Part shown: positions 23,687 to 36,300 of the stretch, one piece after another
Layout: every line of letters begins with the position of its first letter
How positions within the stretch are numbered: the stretch's first letter is position 1
Source of the DNA: Boswellia sacra
Lineage: Eukaryota; Streptophyta; Magnoliopsida; Sapindales; Burseraceae
Reading direction: 5' to 3'
NCBI GenBank assembly: GCA_013180625.2
Contig: SNVD02013571.1
Location: 682,001 to 746,000 of the forward strand
Length of the DNA stretch: 64,000 nucleotides
The notes under the pieces: generated by a model
Databases searched by the model: none
Seen by the model: the letters and a program-made list of their open reading frames with translations, nothing else
Told to the model about the DNA's origin: nothing
Program-made: the position numbers and the translations under genes

Positions 23687-24534
23687 CTGTTACGTCCGAA
23701 ACGGTCAAAAATGGTGGAATAGCCTCTTCCGGGGCTCAAAAATTCTTTTTGTACAAGAAATATAAAGCTTGGAAATCTTAAGGACTAAACTGAAAATTTT
23801 AAGGACTAATATGAAAATTTCAGAAAGTTTATGGGGTCAAAAGTACTTACCCAAAAATACAAAGGTCAAATGTAATTTTACAAAGATGTGCTGACGTGGC
23901 AATGTTAGGACACGTGGCAATGACGTGGCTGACACATGGCTGATGTGGTGATGTCGTGGCACAGATGACGTGGCTGCTAACGAGGTGATGACATGTCCGA
24001 TGATGTGGGGAAATGGAGTTTTTTCCTCCCTCCCCTGTGAAGGAAGGTGAAGGTAGGTGACGTAAGTGATGGTTAGGTGGCCAACCATCCACCCACCCAA
24101 AGTTAGGTGACCAACCTCACCTAACTTACTGAATTGTAATGCAGAACTCCTCCTATAAATAGAGGACGGTTCTGCAGAGTTATTCATTCCAGAGGGAATC
24201 CCAAAACCAGAGAGTTTTGAGAGCTAGGGAGCCAGAGAGCTCTAAAAATCTAAAACCAAAGAGTTTTGGAAGGAAGAGAGCCAGAGAGTTCCAAAAAATC
24301 TAAAGAATCCAAAACCAGAGAGTTTTGGGAGGAAAAGAGCCAGAGAGCTCCATGCATTCCAAAGAGAATCAGAAAAATCTAAACCAAAGAGTTTAGGAGA
24401 GTTAGAGAGTTAGGAGAACTCCATGAAAGTGTTTTTGAGGAGTTTTTGTGTAATCTTTGTATATGAATTTTCTCCGTGAATAGAAGTTATTTTTCTCTCA
24501 GAATCTGTTCTGAGTGTTCATCGCATCCCTAACA
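23687..24534 (+). repeat. Right LTR arm (plus orientation) with extended U3
   Basis: Plus-oriented arm ending CCTAACA at 24534. It matches the left arm from about 24015 onward. The 5' limit is uncertain: TGTTACGTCC at 23687 is a candidate start, giving about 848 bp. The extra U3 part contains TGACGTGG at 23892, 23921 and 23966 and CACGTGG at 23911. A TATAAATA box is at 24154-24161. Confidence 0.6.
23892..24161 (+). promoter_or_regulatory. U3 promoter: TGACGTGG/CACGTGG cluster plus TATA box
   Basis: Three TGACGTGG octamers and one CACGTGG G-box-like site lie within 82 bp, and TATAAATA follows about 180 bp downstream. ACGT-core sites of this kind are known targets of plant bZIP factors. Activity here is inference. 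It points rightwards, toward the YJU2 fragments. Confidence 0.5.
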
Positions 24535-24971
24535 CTTTACTCTAGCGGGTAGCTGAGCTCATTTTCATTTATATACAGAAAGAGGAATGACTTTACAGGG
24601 AGATTTCCACGTGTCAGCAATCAGAGGTCCCAAGGGCAACAGTCAATGCAATAAACACACCTGTCGAGGTCTAGAACCTGGTGAAGCAAGCCAGTAACTA
24701 ACTTAACAAAGTAAGCTTTGCAGCTAATTACATGCTAATAACAGAATCAACTAACTTGACGGACCAGAGATAATTAATAACATTCCACTAAGCTTATATG
24801 AGCTGGCTTGACAGCAAACAATGCATTGGCGCTTCCAAAAGGGTCGTACACATCCTTATTTCGCTACATGAAATCAAGCCATGAAGTTAGATTTAGAACT
24901 TTACTTTGTATTTGTTACTTATATATTAATTTAGATACTAAGATCTTCTTTTTCTTTTCTTTGTTTTTGTA

Positions 24972-25027
24972 GTTTAGACATGAAACGTCAGTGATGGATA
25001 CGTTGCTTGAATTTTTGCAAAACGCAG
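24972..25027 (+). pseudogene. YJU2-like exon 3 fragment, copy C
   Basis: After TTTTTGTAG the sequence encodes RHETSVMDTLLEFLQNA, close to the family's RHATVSVDAMLEALQ, and is followed by GTATGG. It is a lone exon with its upstream intron end, separate from copies A, B and D. Confidence 0.6.
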
Positions 25028-25351
25028 GTATGGGATTATATTGATGGCTTACATTGGATTATAAATCAGTATCTTCGAATTTAAGGGTCGGTTGTGTGGG
25101 TCATCTTTTATTCCTGAATATTATAACTGCCATTAGATCCAACTTTTACACAATAAATTCATTGCAAGATTTAATCTTCACTGCATGATTCTGGAAATCA
25201 CAACACTTGAGATTACACACATAGAAATAAGCAGTCGTTTGAGATAAGCACTCACAATCATGTGAAAGTTAAATTTATAGATTCTGTTGTAATTTTTTTT
25301 TCCATGTTTAGTTTCTGAGATATGTGACTGAATATGACAGAATTAAAAAAA

Positions 25352-27495
25352 GAAGGAAGAAGAGGCTGGAACAGAAGTGCGGAACAAAACTGCCCCAGAT
25401 CCGACGGCTGAAGAATTAGCATATTAAGGCTTAAATGATATTTCCCATGAGCATTGGATGACAACTGCAAGTTGCAAAGGCACCAATTTTAATTCTCTCA
25501 AAGAAAATGTTACTTGAAAGGCAACACAATTTAATTTAGTATAATTAAATGTTTTCTAATTTGTAAATTGATTTTAACGTTAAGTGATTTTGCAGATATA
25601 TCTTGTAATCCAAATATTCAGATTTTATTTTAAATGCACAAGTTGCTAGGCCAAATTTGCAACAAAATTCAGATTATGTTGTGGAGTTTCTGAAACTCAT
25701 AATTTTGAACTATAGAATGCTGAGGATGAGGAAGAAGAGAAGAAGAGAGATGGGAAGAAACAGGGGATGCAATGAAACCCTTGGAGTACAAAACATTGGA
25801 TTCCAAAAGAGAGTGGACATCCTTGCTGCACTAGATGAATTGAAATCTATGAAGGTATTTTCAAACTCCACCTTTTATTTGTTATTTATATTAATTTGGA
25901 TATCAAAGTATTCTTCTATTCTTTGTTTTTGCACTCTAGGCATGCAACTGTCAGTCGATGCAATGCTTAATATTTTGCAAAGCAAAGCTGCAGAAAAGGT
26001 ATTGATGATTGAATTCTATTATATTATAATATCAGTATCATTGAACTCTAATGGTCAGCTTTATTCCTGAAATGCTTTCCGCTAAGTAGACTTATTCTGT
26101 AAAATAAATATTGCATTGCTGATACAAATTTTGTAGAGATTTTTCTATCTGAATACATGTTATATCTCTGTTATTTTCAATAAGCTTGTTAGCGTTGCTT
26201 CTTCAAGGTTCTTCGCAAGTCTTGTGCACATGAACAATTCCGTACTTTATGAGCTTGCTGCATAAGTATTATTTTAGACACTGATTCTAATCTAACTTTT
26301 TTCAAAAGAACTCTAGTAATCATATTATGTCCACCTATTTTGAGCAGTGAACGAATTAATCTGTACAGCATGATTCTGCAGTCACATTGACGTCGTTTTG
26401 CCGTTACATTTTAAGCACACACATTAAACATCCACTAATCAAATAGAAGGTTACAAATTTGGTTCATAATTTCTGTTCTAATTCTTTTACATTGTTTACT
26501 TTCTGATATAGGTTCCAGAATATGACAGGAGAAGAAATTAGAAGAGGATGAAACACTTATGGTAAGAAAATGACACTTTGCTAAAAATAATATTCTGAAG
26601 ATGGTTCGAGGAATGCGTTATTCCTATTTTTAAAATTTAAAATACACAATTATTTTGTGATACATAAATGAATGCACCCTAAGCATCTTTATCATGTAAA
26701 GTTGTCTTATGATTTCATAAATATGCAATGCAGAAGAGAGAGTTTTCTCAAGATAAATTTCAAGTATGCCAACAGATTCTTTAACAAAAGCTAGTGATCT
26801 TGACAGCTAGATCCATCAACGGATGTATGTGTGGTCATTTAGAGCTTTTTCTTGTTAATTAATTTATTCTGTTCAAAGTAACGTGAATTTAAATAGATTC
26901 ATTAAAGTGATAGAGCAGAGGAACAGTGCTGTACCTGTACGTTTGTTATCATTCCTGCTAGATCAATGACTCGATTCTTTTTTCTTTTTTTATTCCAAAA
27001 CATACAAGTGTAACAGATATGTTAAAATTATAATGTCTGAAAGATACTTCAGTTTTGAGTAATTAGACATGATTGAAAGATACTTAATAATCTGCATAAT
27101 GCTTAGTTTGATAAACTTACAGGTATGAATCTCTGTTTCATGCTTAGAGATTATATCTCACCAGTTTTGTGAGGTCTTTTTAGGCCTGTTGTTGTTATAA
27201 TATAATCATTTTTCTCTTTACCTACAAATGTATGGAGACAAACAGTTGCCATTACGTTTTTGTGTGGATTAATCAAATCAATAATTTTATTTTACCATTA
27301 TGGAATTTTACAGTGGACTAAAGCATGCTGAAAATTTCCTATTTGTGTTTGGTCTTTAGTGGAAAATCTGGCTGATGTTGATGCAAAATCAGAGAACAAA
27401 CAAGAGAAAAGCGTGGACTACAATCACCTGCCAAAATTATGAGAGTGATGAACTGATGATGAGTAGTACTGTATATTGTATATCAGAAACAATAT
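25352..27495 (+). pseudogene. YJU2/CCDC94 (CWC16-family) pseudogene, copy D
   Basis: The most complete YJU2 remnant in the window. Exon 1 (about 25352-25520) carries SCKGTNFNSLKENV. Exon 2 (about 25594-25853) starts IYLVIQIFRFYFKCTSC, matching the family's TYLGIQIFRFYFKCTKC, then NSDYVVE, ETHNFE and REVDILAALDELKSMK before a GT donor. Exon 3 (25940-25998) encodes MQLSVDAMLNILQSKAAEK before GT. Exon 4 (about 26525-26561) encodes EKKLEEDETLM before GTAAG. A further segment (27361-27495) reads ENLADVDAKSENKQEKS and may be from the C-terminal half. Stops (for example the TAG after NFEL) and frameshifts disable it. Copy A shares this layout with large deletions. Confidence 0.8.
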
Positions 27496-27769
27496 ACTTA
27501 GGTATGATTAATCCATCTCCGCTCTCTCTTCAATTGTTAGGTAAATTTGTCATCAGATGCTTAATTAGTTGAAATTAGACCTTTTCAATTTTTGTTCTCT
27601 CTTTTCATTAAAATTTGATGAGTTCAGGATTAATTAATTTAAAAATGATTTATTTCAAAAGAAAAAGATTTAATCAGCAACAAAACTATCTATTCTCTGT
27701 TTCTACCTTCTCTCAACTTTTTTGTCTTTCTTCTCACTTACATGTCAATATGAGGAGCATAAATTATTT

Positions 27770-27970
27770 AAAAAAAGAAAAAGAAAGAAAGAAAGAAAGA
27801 AAGAAAGACAGAAAACAAAATGAGTTTTCAATCTCGCAGATAATTCAACTTCAAAGTTAAAAAATACTGATTTTAATCCAAACACTAATATCATCAATTG
27901 GACGAGGCACTAAACTATATATGTGTGTGTGTGTGTGTTCTTTTTTATTCTCTTTCTGAATGTTTCCTTA

Positions 27971-28002
<32 letters not shown>

Positions 28003-28221
28003 GTGTGTGTGTTCTTTTTTATTCTCTTTCTGAATGTTTCCTTAGTTTGCCAATTTCTACTCAACTTAAAGCTTTTTTTTTTTTTTTTTTCTTATCTTGC
28101 AGCTCTCGTGTAGGCTAAGGAAAATTGTGCAGTCATCTCGAAGACTTTCTTCACATTTGAATTTGTTGATCTTCTATGTTTTGCTCTTTTCTTGATAGCA
28201 TTATATCTAGAATCGAAATAT

Positions 28222-28294
<73 letters not shown>

Positions 28295-28305
28295 CTCACA
28301 CACTT
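27770..28305 (+). repeat. Microsatellite cluster: (AAAG)n, (GT)n, (TA)n, (TACA)n
   Basis: (AAAG)n at about 27777-27808; (GT)n at 27922-27938 and 27971-28012 with a TA core; (TACA)n/(TA)n at about 28218-28305. The 33-bp string after the first GT run (TCTTTTTTATTCTC...CCTTAG) is repeated after the second, so the two GT tracts border a slipped duplication. The copy near NLR1 (6400-6480) lacks these expansions. Confidence 0.88.
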
Positions 28306-29825
28306 CTGCAGATAATTCAACTTGCATTATTGTGATTCTGAAAGCATTATTTTCTTTTTTGCTCCTTTCCTTAAATGACAGCATCTTATTTGTTCTTTCA
28401 TAAATATTTTGAAGTTGGAGTTTGGCTGATGCTTGTAACATCATTTTAACTTTCAATTAAGTACACAATTAATTTTTCGGAAGTTGTAGTAAAATTTATT
28501 TGAACATATTGTTGATCCTTTTATTAGCACTCAAATGAAAGCATCATATAATTTTGAAGGACTAATTTGTATATATCTTATAACTTGACTTCAAACATTA
28601 ATTTTTCAGTGCTTTATAAGAGAAAGTAACTAATTTAAGTCCATGTCATTCAAAACGAACCCGGTTTCAAATGCTTGCTTTTGGGTTGACAGAGTACATT
28701 TAATCATGTACTACAGCCCATCCTAGCCCATGTTATTTAGCCCAATTAGGGGGCAGTTCATTTGGTCTATTCTGTAATATTCGGCTTGCCAAGAGTCAAG
28801 AACATATATATCCGCAAATTTAAAATAAATTTAAATTTGCTAACATAATATAATATGTGACACAAATTTATAACCATTCATCCAACATAATCCAAATTAA
28901 AAACATAGAATTTACATTTAACCATATAAACATATCAACTATTTCAATCATGGAATTATGTAAGATGAATAGCTAGAAATTTGTTTTAAGAATTGTAGTA
29001 AAATTTTACGTTACAAAATTTTCACCTTTGCTTTTACATATATTTACCAAAAAAATTTCTTATACACCTTTAACGCTAAGGGACTTATTGTTTTTTTGAT
29101 CTAAAGTCTGAATTGAACTTATTCGCAGACTTCATATCTTTTTATAGTGATTTTTTTTTTTTACGTAAGACTTAATCTAAGACATTTTTATCTAAATATA
29201 AAAAGCTAAAAATTTTAAATTTTATCTTAATATAAATATATGAATAATTTATTACTTCTTTGATTCTCTTAAAAGTTTTTATAAAAATTCATTTATTATC
29301 AATTTGTGCATAGCTTAATATTTTAATTTTGAAACACTATTGTTTATTTTTAATTTTATATTATAATTCTGCATATATTTTAAAATTATTTTATGGTCAT
29401 TTAGCTTATTTATATATGAAATTCTTTTAAAAAAATAAATTATTTCTCAATTATGCACATTCAAATAAATTAAATTCATAACAAAATTTTGATATACAAA
29501 TACTTTTTCTATGGAAAATAAAATCACAAGTGAAAATAATATATATAAATTAGGATATATGTGTAAATTCATTATTTTTTAGACATTTCAATTCAGATCT
29601 TAAAGCAAAAAATCAATCATATCATTCCGATTTTTATATTCAAACTTATTCAGATTTCAGATAAAAAAAAAAATCGCCCCATCTTTGGTTCTACATATTT
29701 ATCCTTCTAGTTGATAAATATCCATTGAAAATTGAGCTTAATCAATTGAGAGGTACTAATTTGCAAATTAAATAAGGCTAAGGACAATTTGGAGACTTTG
29801 ACTGATGTATACTTGGAAATGGGGT
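28306..29825. other. End of the segmental duplication, then AT-rich intergenic sequence
   Basis: Bases 28430-28690 still match 6640-6905. After GCTTGCTTTTGG (about 28685) similarity stops, marking the right boundary of the NLR/YJU2 duplication. Bases 28690-29825 are AT-rich with no coding frame I can support. Confidence 0.65.
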
Positions 29826-29834
29826 CAAATAAAA

Positions 29835-30348
29835 GGGATAATTAAATATGTCCCCTGAGGTTAGGCCTAAAGAAAATAGAAGACTTCAGTTTTCTAAAAC
29901 CTCATATTGCCCCCTGAGGTTACTGTAGTAACGTTAGATTTAACAGAAAAATGCATCAAATAGTAACTTAACGTTAATAAGCAGCAAAATTACTAAATGG
30001 TTTTGTTATTTAAGACAACCTGGATGAAAAGATGAAGAAATCCAAAGATGAAAGGGGTAGAAGAAACATTTTAGAGAGAGAGAGAGGAGAGAGAAGAGTT
30101 TATTTTAATTTTATTAATTTTGATTCTAATTTTTCTATTAACTTATTATTATTTGACTTTATCAAAACCTTTTAAAAAAGGGTATTATAGTCTATTTTGC
30201 TGCTTATTAGCGTTAAGTTACTATTTGATGTATTTTTCTGTTAAATCTAACACTGCTACAGTAACATCAGGGGGCAATCTGAGGTTTCAGAAAACTGAGG
30301 TCCTCAATTTCTTTTGACCTAACCTCAGGGGGCATATTGAATTATCCC
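29835..30348. mobile_element. 514-bp Mutator-like MITE with about 150-bp terminal inverted repeats
   Basis: Ends are GGGATAATTAAATATG and the inverted CATATTGAATTATCCC. The inverted arms match over roughly 150 bp, including CCCCTGAGGTTA, TTAGATTTAACAGAAAAAT and CAAATAGTAACTTAACG. Flanking 9-mers are CAAATAAAA (29826-29834) and CAAATGAAA (30349-30357), a 9-bp target duplication with one change, as expected for MULE-type elements. No transposase. Confidence 0.85.
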
Positions 30349-30357
30349 CAAATGAAA

Positions 30358-33300
30358 TGGTAGAGGAAGAAAGGAATTTCCCTTCATACAATTATAATAA
30401 TAAGATTAATCAATTAAATCATATTATACATTAATGGCCTAAGTATATTTCCGATCTGCACCACTAGCTGAAGAATGGTTCTTGTTGCATGGATTATATA
30501 GGTTTGAATTTACACAAAATCAACTTATTAGTTATACTATTTAAGTTATATTCGTAAAAAATTACCAACTCAATAAAATTATCAAATTAATAAAATTGGT
30601 TGACTATTATTAATGTTATATATCAAGTCGTACATGGTAAATCCCATTTTAAGTTAATTAGTTGTAAAAAGTAATTGAGAGGAAGCCTGAAGTCCAATAA
30701 AACAAAAATTAATTTTTGGGAATTGGTTAAAAATACGTGATCTTAGTTGAGACTTTGATCTAATCAAACTCTAAAGCGTTTATTCTTGACTAAACAAAGT
30801 TTTCAATAATTAATTTAAAAAGATTGAAGCAGCGGACCCTTAAGCAAGCAACAAAATTGTTAATATAAACTGAAAGGTAGTGTAAAGAGGGACAATGATG
30901 ATAAGAGGAGTTTATCTATGATTATTACTCCAATTTATAAAGAATAAAATCGAATAATATAATCAATTAAAGTGGTGGGTGGTTTACATAAGTGTATGCT
31001 AATTTTGCGGTTGCGATGCCATGCACTGATGTAGGCAATAAAGCTGGAAAGGCTTGTCTATCAGGTTAATTAACAAAGCTTGTGTTCTTTTATTATTCAT
31101 AAATGTAAGTAGCAAAAGGCCAAACACATATTATCCCACAGCACTTCAATTAACAATCACTTCTAATCAATTGACATTTCTTGTCCCGAACACTATTATG
31201 ATTAGGTGAAGGGTATGGCAATCGACTCTTTCTTTTATTTTCTTTTTCAAATGTACCTAGGATGCGATTATGAAGGAAAAATAAAAAGAGATAGAATAAC
31301 ATATTTGGAGTGTTTTTTATTTCAACTTATCTACTACCCCAAAATCCTTTTTTTAATTTTGTGAAATATGTTTTTTTTTTTTATGTTCCTAGTAGTGCAA
31401 TAGAAATCGAATCCCCAAATAGCATGGCAGAGCATAATTTGAAATCTTTAATTATTAATTTGAAAGCTTTGAGACTTTGAGCATGCACACAGATCCTGGA
31501 ATGTGCTGAATTGAAGCAGTGGAATTAGGGAGAAGGATTACATAAACTAATTGAAGTAATTATATTCTTAATGACTGAGAGCCCATCACGCCGAGCAAAT
31601 TACATGTGATTTGAATATTATAATTAATAATTTACCATGCCCACAAGTTATAATAATCAATTCTTAATTATCATACTTAACCAACTTTTATAATACTATT
31701 TCTCTGTAAACCTTAACAGTGATTATTACCGCATGCCAGGAGATCAATGTCAACCTGAGACAACAACCAAAACTTGACCCTTAACTTTGAAGAATTAATT
31801 GCCACATTCAAAGGAACTCCACTTAACCAAATCCAGCTTTGTCAAGAGTATTAAAACAATTTCAGTCTTTCAGAGCAGCCCATTTTGATTCTTGGCTCGT
31901 GGCTGCTCTGGATTCTTTGAAGGTTAATTTGACGATTTTTCATTTGTTCATACAATTTTTAATTTAGTTTTATTTGTTCCGTCCCGAAAACTCAAAATTG
32001 AAAACCCTCCATATGAATAAACCCTCACTCAATTCATTTGGTACACTTTTATAAAGAAAAAGAGAAAATGATATAGAGAATTAAACTCATCTTCCATAAA
32101 ATGTCAATTAGAAAATATCAATACATGTTTTATATATTTTGATGATGCACAATTTTCTAATTAAAAATATTTTTTTTCTATTTTTTTCTACAACCCATTA
32201 ATTATTTCCATGATCTTTATTCTCAAAATTAATTGGCAAAATATGCAATTAAACATTCAAATATTACAAAAACGCAAAGAATTTTGCTTGCCTTATTTAT
32301 TTATTTAATTTTTCCATACTCTTTCGGACTTCAATTGACTTAAACCAACCAAGGTGATAAAACAATTGGAATAGCTTAAAAAGAAAGTTTTTGTTTTTAA
32401 TTAAAAATAAAATTACACATATACCCAATATTAATTTCCAGGTAAAACAAGTAATGTTATGCTATTATTTTACTCCTAAAACAATTATTATAGTCACATG
32501 ATAGTAAAATTAATATGACTCCTAAAACACTAGGTTAATTAGGTGTCACATGATTGATATATTACATATCCAAGCATGACACGTATCATCAATGTTTTGC
32601 AAGTATTAGGTGTCACATGAAGCTTATTTAGTGATACACAAGGCTTCACATGTGATGAAAGAGTCATAATCAAGCCTAGCCAGCTATATCTTCTATATGT
32701 TGGAATATATGCTTCTACTTGTTTGGTCATTATTTAACCATATCTTATAGAAAGTGATCAAATTATTTTTAGATCATTTAAAAAACTTTTAAATGATCTA
32801 GAAAAGTCCCCGGCCACTTTATTAATAGTAATTAGATGCTTCAAAAAATCATTTAATTTAGAATGTGGGTGGTTTGGGATTTTTAAGAGAATGTATTTGG
32901 TAAAAGGTTTATTTGATAAAGATGTTAATTTGTGGTTGAAGAAGATAGAGTTTTATGGTTATGGATGATTGTTTGATGTTTGTTGTTTTGTGTTTGTTTA
33001 TGAACCGACTCATATATAGAACAACCAAGCGATTAAACAATTCGAATTGCTTATAAATTAAGTGCTTTTTTAAATCCAAGAGGATAATTTCTTGATAGGG
33101 AATCTAATCACAAGAATTAGGCAACAAAAAGACAAAGAGGGTCACTTCATTGAAAATTATAAACAATATCTCTTTTCCTTCTCTCGGGTAAAAGTGACTT
33201 GACTGAAAATAATTTGAGGGGATTAGCTTTTAAGCTTCGACAAAATTTTGCTTCAAGAACTTTTCTGCGATTTTATTAAAGTTAGATTTAAATTTTATAC

Positions 33301-36300
33301 TTTTAAAAAGAATTTTAAAAATGGTTAATGACATACCTTCAAAATTAAATTTTCATTATTAAATAAAAAAAAAAAAAGCAAAGGCACTTTGATACTAATA
33401 TTTTGGACGTAAACGTAAGAGAAAAACATAGTTTTACACTTCAAATCTTCTTTTTTTTCTCCAATTTTAGTTAGAACAAAATAGATGATAATATATATAT
33501 ATATAATTTCATTTAAATTTGTTTAAAGATTCTATTGAAATTTTTAAAAACCTGTTAGAAACTTTTCTTATACAAAAAAAAAGACTGAAAAAATAAGTTG
33601 TACAAAGAAAATCAATGAAAATTTCATGTTAGCATTAATTATTATTTTCAAAGTAACAAGTTACAAGAATTGATGTGCAAATAATATGTATACGTAACTA
33701 CATTTTTATCACGCATGTACTAAGAAATTAGGATATTGTTTACAAAGTGTAATATTATTTCAGTGTCAGTCTACAGTACATGCAGTGTACTGGTACGACT
33801 GGTTTTTTCAGTGTAAATGTTGTAAACGCAGTTAAACTACAGTATCAAACAGTGCAAAACAGTGTTTATGCCAACTCCCCTACAAAAAATTTTACCAAAA
33901 TCAAAACCACTCCTTGCGACAAATCATATACCAATATGTCATACCACCAACATGCTGGCATCGTTTTCTTTCAAATCATAAATTCCATTTTCCAACACTA
34001 CACGTTTTTATTATGCTATATATGTCAAGTCAAGTGATTAATTAACTAAAATCAAATACATATTTTCATTAATCCAACTAATCAACACAACTAACAGATC
34101 ATTTAAATCTAACGATCACGTGAACGAGCATTACTAAACTAAAACATTCATAATACGGTTACGGCGATAATTTTGCCCACGTACTTGCCTACTTATATTA
34201 TAACGAGGAGGGTATAAATATCACATTTATAAATTTAAGCAGGATAAAGATATAAAAATTAGATCTTAAAATGTATAGGTATGATAAGGATATGAGTCTA
34301 AACTATACTTATATCCAATTCATACCCTGTATATCTTTTAAATACCTTATTAAATAAATTATTAATATTAATTAAATAAAATATAAAAAATATAATACCT
34401 AAAGCATAAAATTATATTGTTTTATTATAACTTAAAATATATTCAATACTAAATTTAATTGGTATTTTATTATTTGATGTTATAAGAGTTGTCGAGTTGT
34501 AATCAAAATCATGACTGATGATTGCAAGAAGAAGATCTTGAAGGATTTTAATAATATTTTTTATGATCTTTTTTTTTTTGTTAATTATTTTTGAGATAAA
34601 TTGTTAGAGGAAGATCATGAAGCCCTAAATACGATATCTCAGCGTATTCAAACTCCATAAACTAATTAATCCTTTCACTAAAAAAATGATAAAAAGGATT
34701 CAAAAACCAGTACCCTAACCCTATACCCCATAACGTTAAGAAAACGGTATACTGATATGCTTTCCTACTTTTAAATCATAATTTAAACTCCATCGCCCAA
34801 CAACAAATGTGACCAATTAATTAGTAACTAAGTCAAGTAAAGCATTTTAAATTCAAGTACTCCAGCTTTAAATTGCACCGTTGTGCATACGACATCTCTA
34901 TCGCTACTATTCACTCACTAACTTATTATTTAATCAATCAAATAACAAGCAATGCAATGAATCAAATAGGCAACAGTTGGTAGACTTGGGCAGGAGAGAG
35001 CGGCGTTGAATTTAAAAGCTTTCGGCGCGGTCTCGTGCAAATTTGGGCCCTTGTTCTCCACTTTGAGGTTCATTAAATTAATGTGCGCGCCCGCACGCCA
35101 ATGGAGCCTTCAAAGCTTCTCTTACAATTTTGTGTCACTCTCCCTCCCTCGTTTTGGGGATCCCTTATGAGTTTTTTATTATTGTTGTTGTTTTCTTGCG
35201 AAAAGGGTTGCTTGCGAGTTGTGGGCTTTGATTAGTTAATTCGTTTTAGATGAAATCCGAAATGGGTGTTTACCATATATTACCCATTTGGGTTTGTTGA
35301 TGCTACTTGGTGTCACGAAGTTTAACAAATATCGCATTAGTTTATCATGTATACCCTATATTATGGATTTAAAATGCGATCCTTGATCAAATAAAAAATT
35401 TAACTAACTTTAGTTTTGCTAGGAAAATCACATTAGTTTATCATAATCTACCATGGATATAAACATTTAATTTCCTTCTTTTGTTATTATTTTTTGTTAG
35501 TTCGATCAATTTGATTAATCCTACTCGGTTACCACTACCTCCAAAACATGATGTTTCTTCTCAAAAACCAAAAAGAATGTTTCTTTTAGAATTGAAAACG
35601 TCATTTTTTTGAAGCTATTATGTGTTTTTTTTTTTATTTGTATGATATTATGTCATATATTGACTTGAGGGGTTATTTGATTTAGTAATATTATCAAATT
35701 ATTCCAATTGTTAGATTGGTAATAAGAAAACAACACTTTTGAAAACCATATTCATCGATTAATATTGATTTCATAATATTATCGAACTAAAATATAAATA
35801 ATTTTATAAATTAAAAAAAAAGTGAGATATACAAAATATGTGATTTTAAAATAATATAACATGATTTTTCTTTAAAAAAATCATGTGGTTTAGAAAGTAA
35901 TACACGAAGGTTAAGACCAAAAGAAAAGAACAAAAAAAAGGGTGGCATTATCTATAGTAGAATGTTGAAAGAGGTCACAAATAAATTTGGTAAAATGGGC
36001 CATAGAAGGAAGGAATTAAAAGCTTTTGGAGGCACATTGAAGATCCTCAAACTCGATCTCAATGTCAAAAGGGAAAATTGAAGCAAGTGGAGGTGGAGCC
36101 TCTAAGACTTAAAAAGCCTGCATTCATACAACAAATTTGGAACTTTCTTCAAATTCATCCTTGCCCTAGCAACTCCTATCTACTATTTTAGCCGACCATA
36201 AAATAAAGCCAATTTTGAGGTCCTTATCATAATCCTTTATGGAATTTTCCTTTCTTTCTTCACTCAATTTCACACACATTAAGCGTCGTTGAACGGAGCG

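Larger units (their letters stand above)
22634..24534. mobile_element. Copia-derived element with inverted LTR arms and 5-bp TSD
   Basis: Both ends carry the same LTR U5 terminus in opposite orientation: TGTTAGGGATGCGATG at 22634 and CATCGCATCCCTAACA ending at 24534. The arms match as reverse complements over about 520 bp with roughly 90% or more identity (22634-23157 against about 24015-24534). The flanking 5-mers are identical: CTTTA at 22629-22633 and 24535-24539. Between the arms the minus strand carries copia gag-pol scraps and a purine-rich tract. Normal LTR elements have direct, not inverted, LTRs. Each arm holds a TATAAATAG box and short repeats of the type CCAGAGAGTTTTGG. Confidence 0.88.

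Noticed and set aside
28092..28456. Tyr/Ile-rich frames on both strands
   Set aside because: Pure translation of TA/TACA microsatellites.
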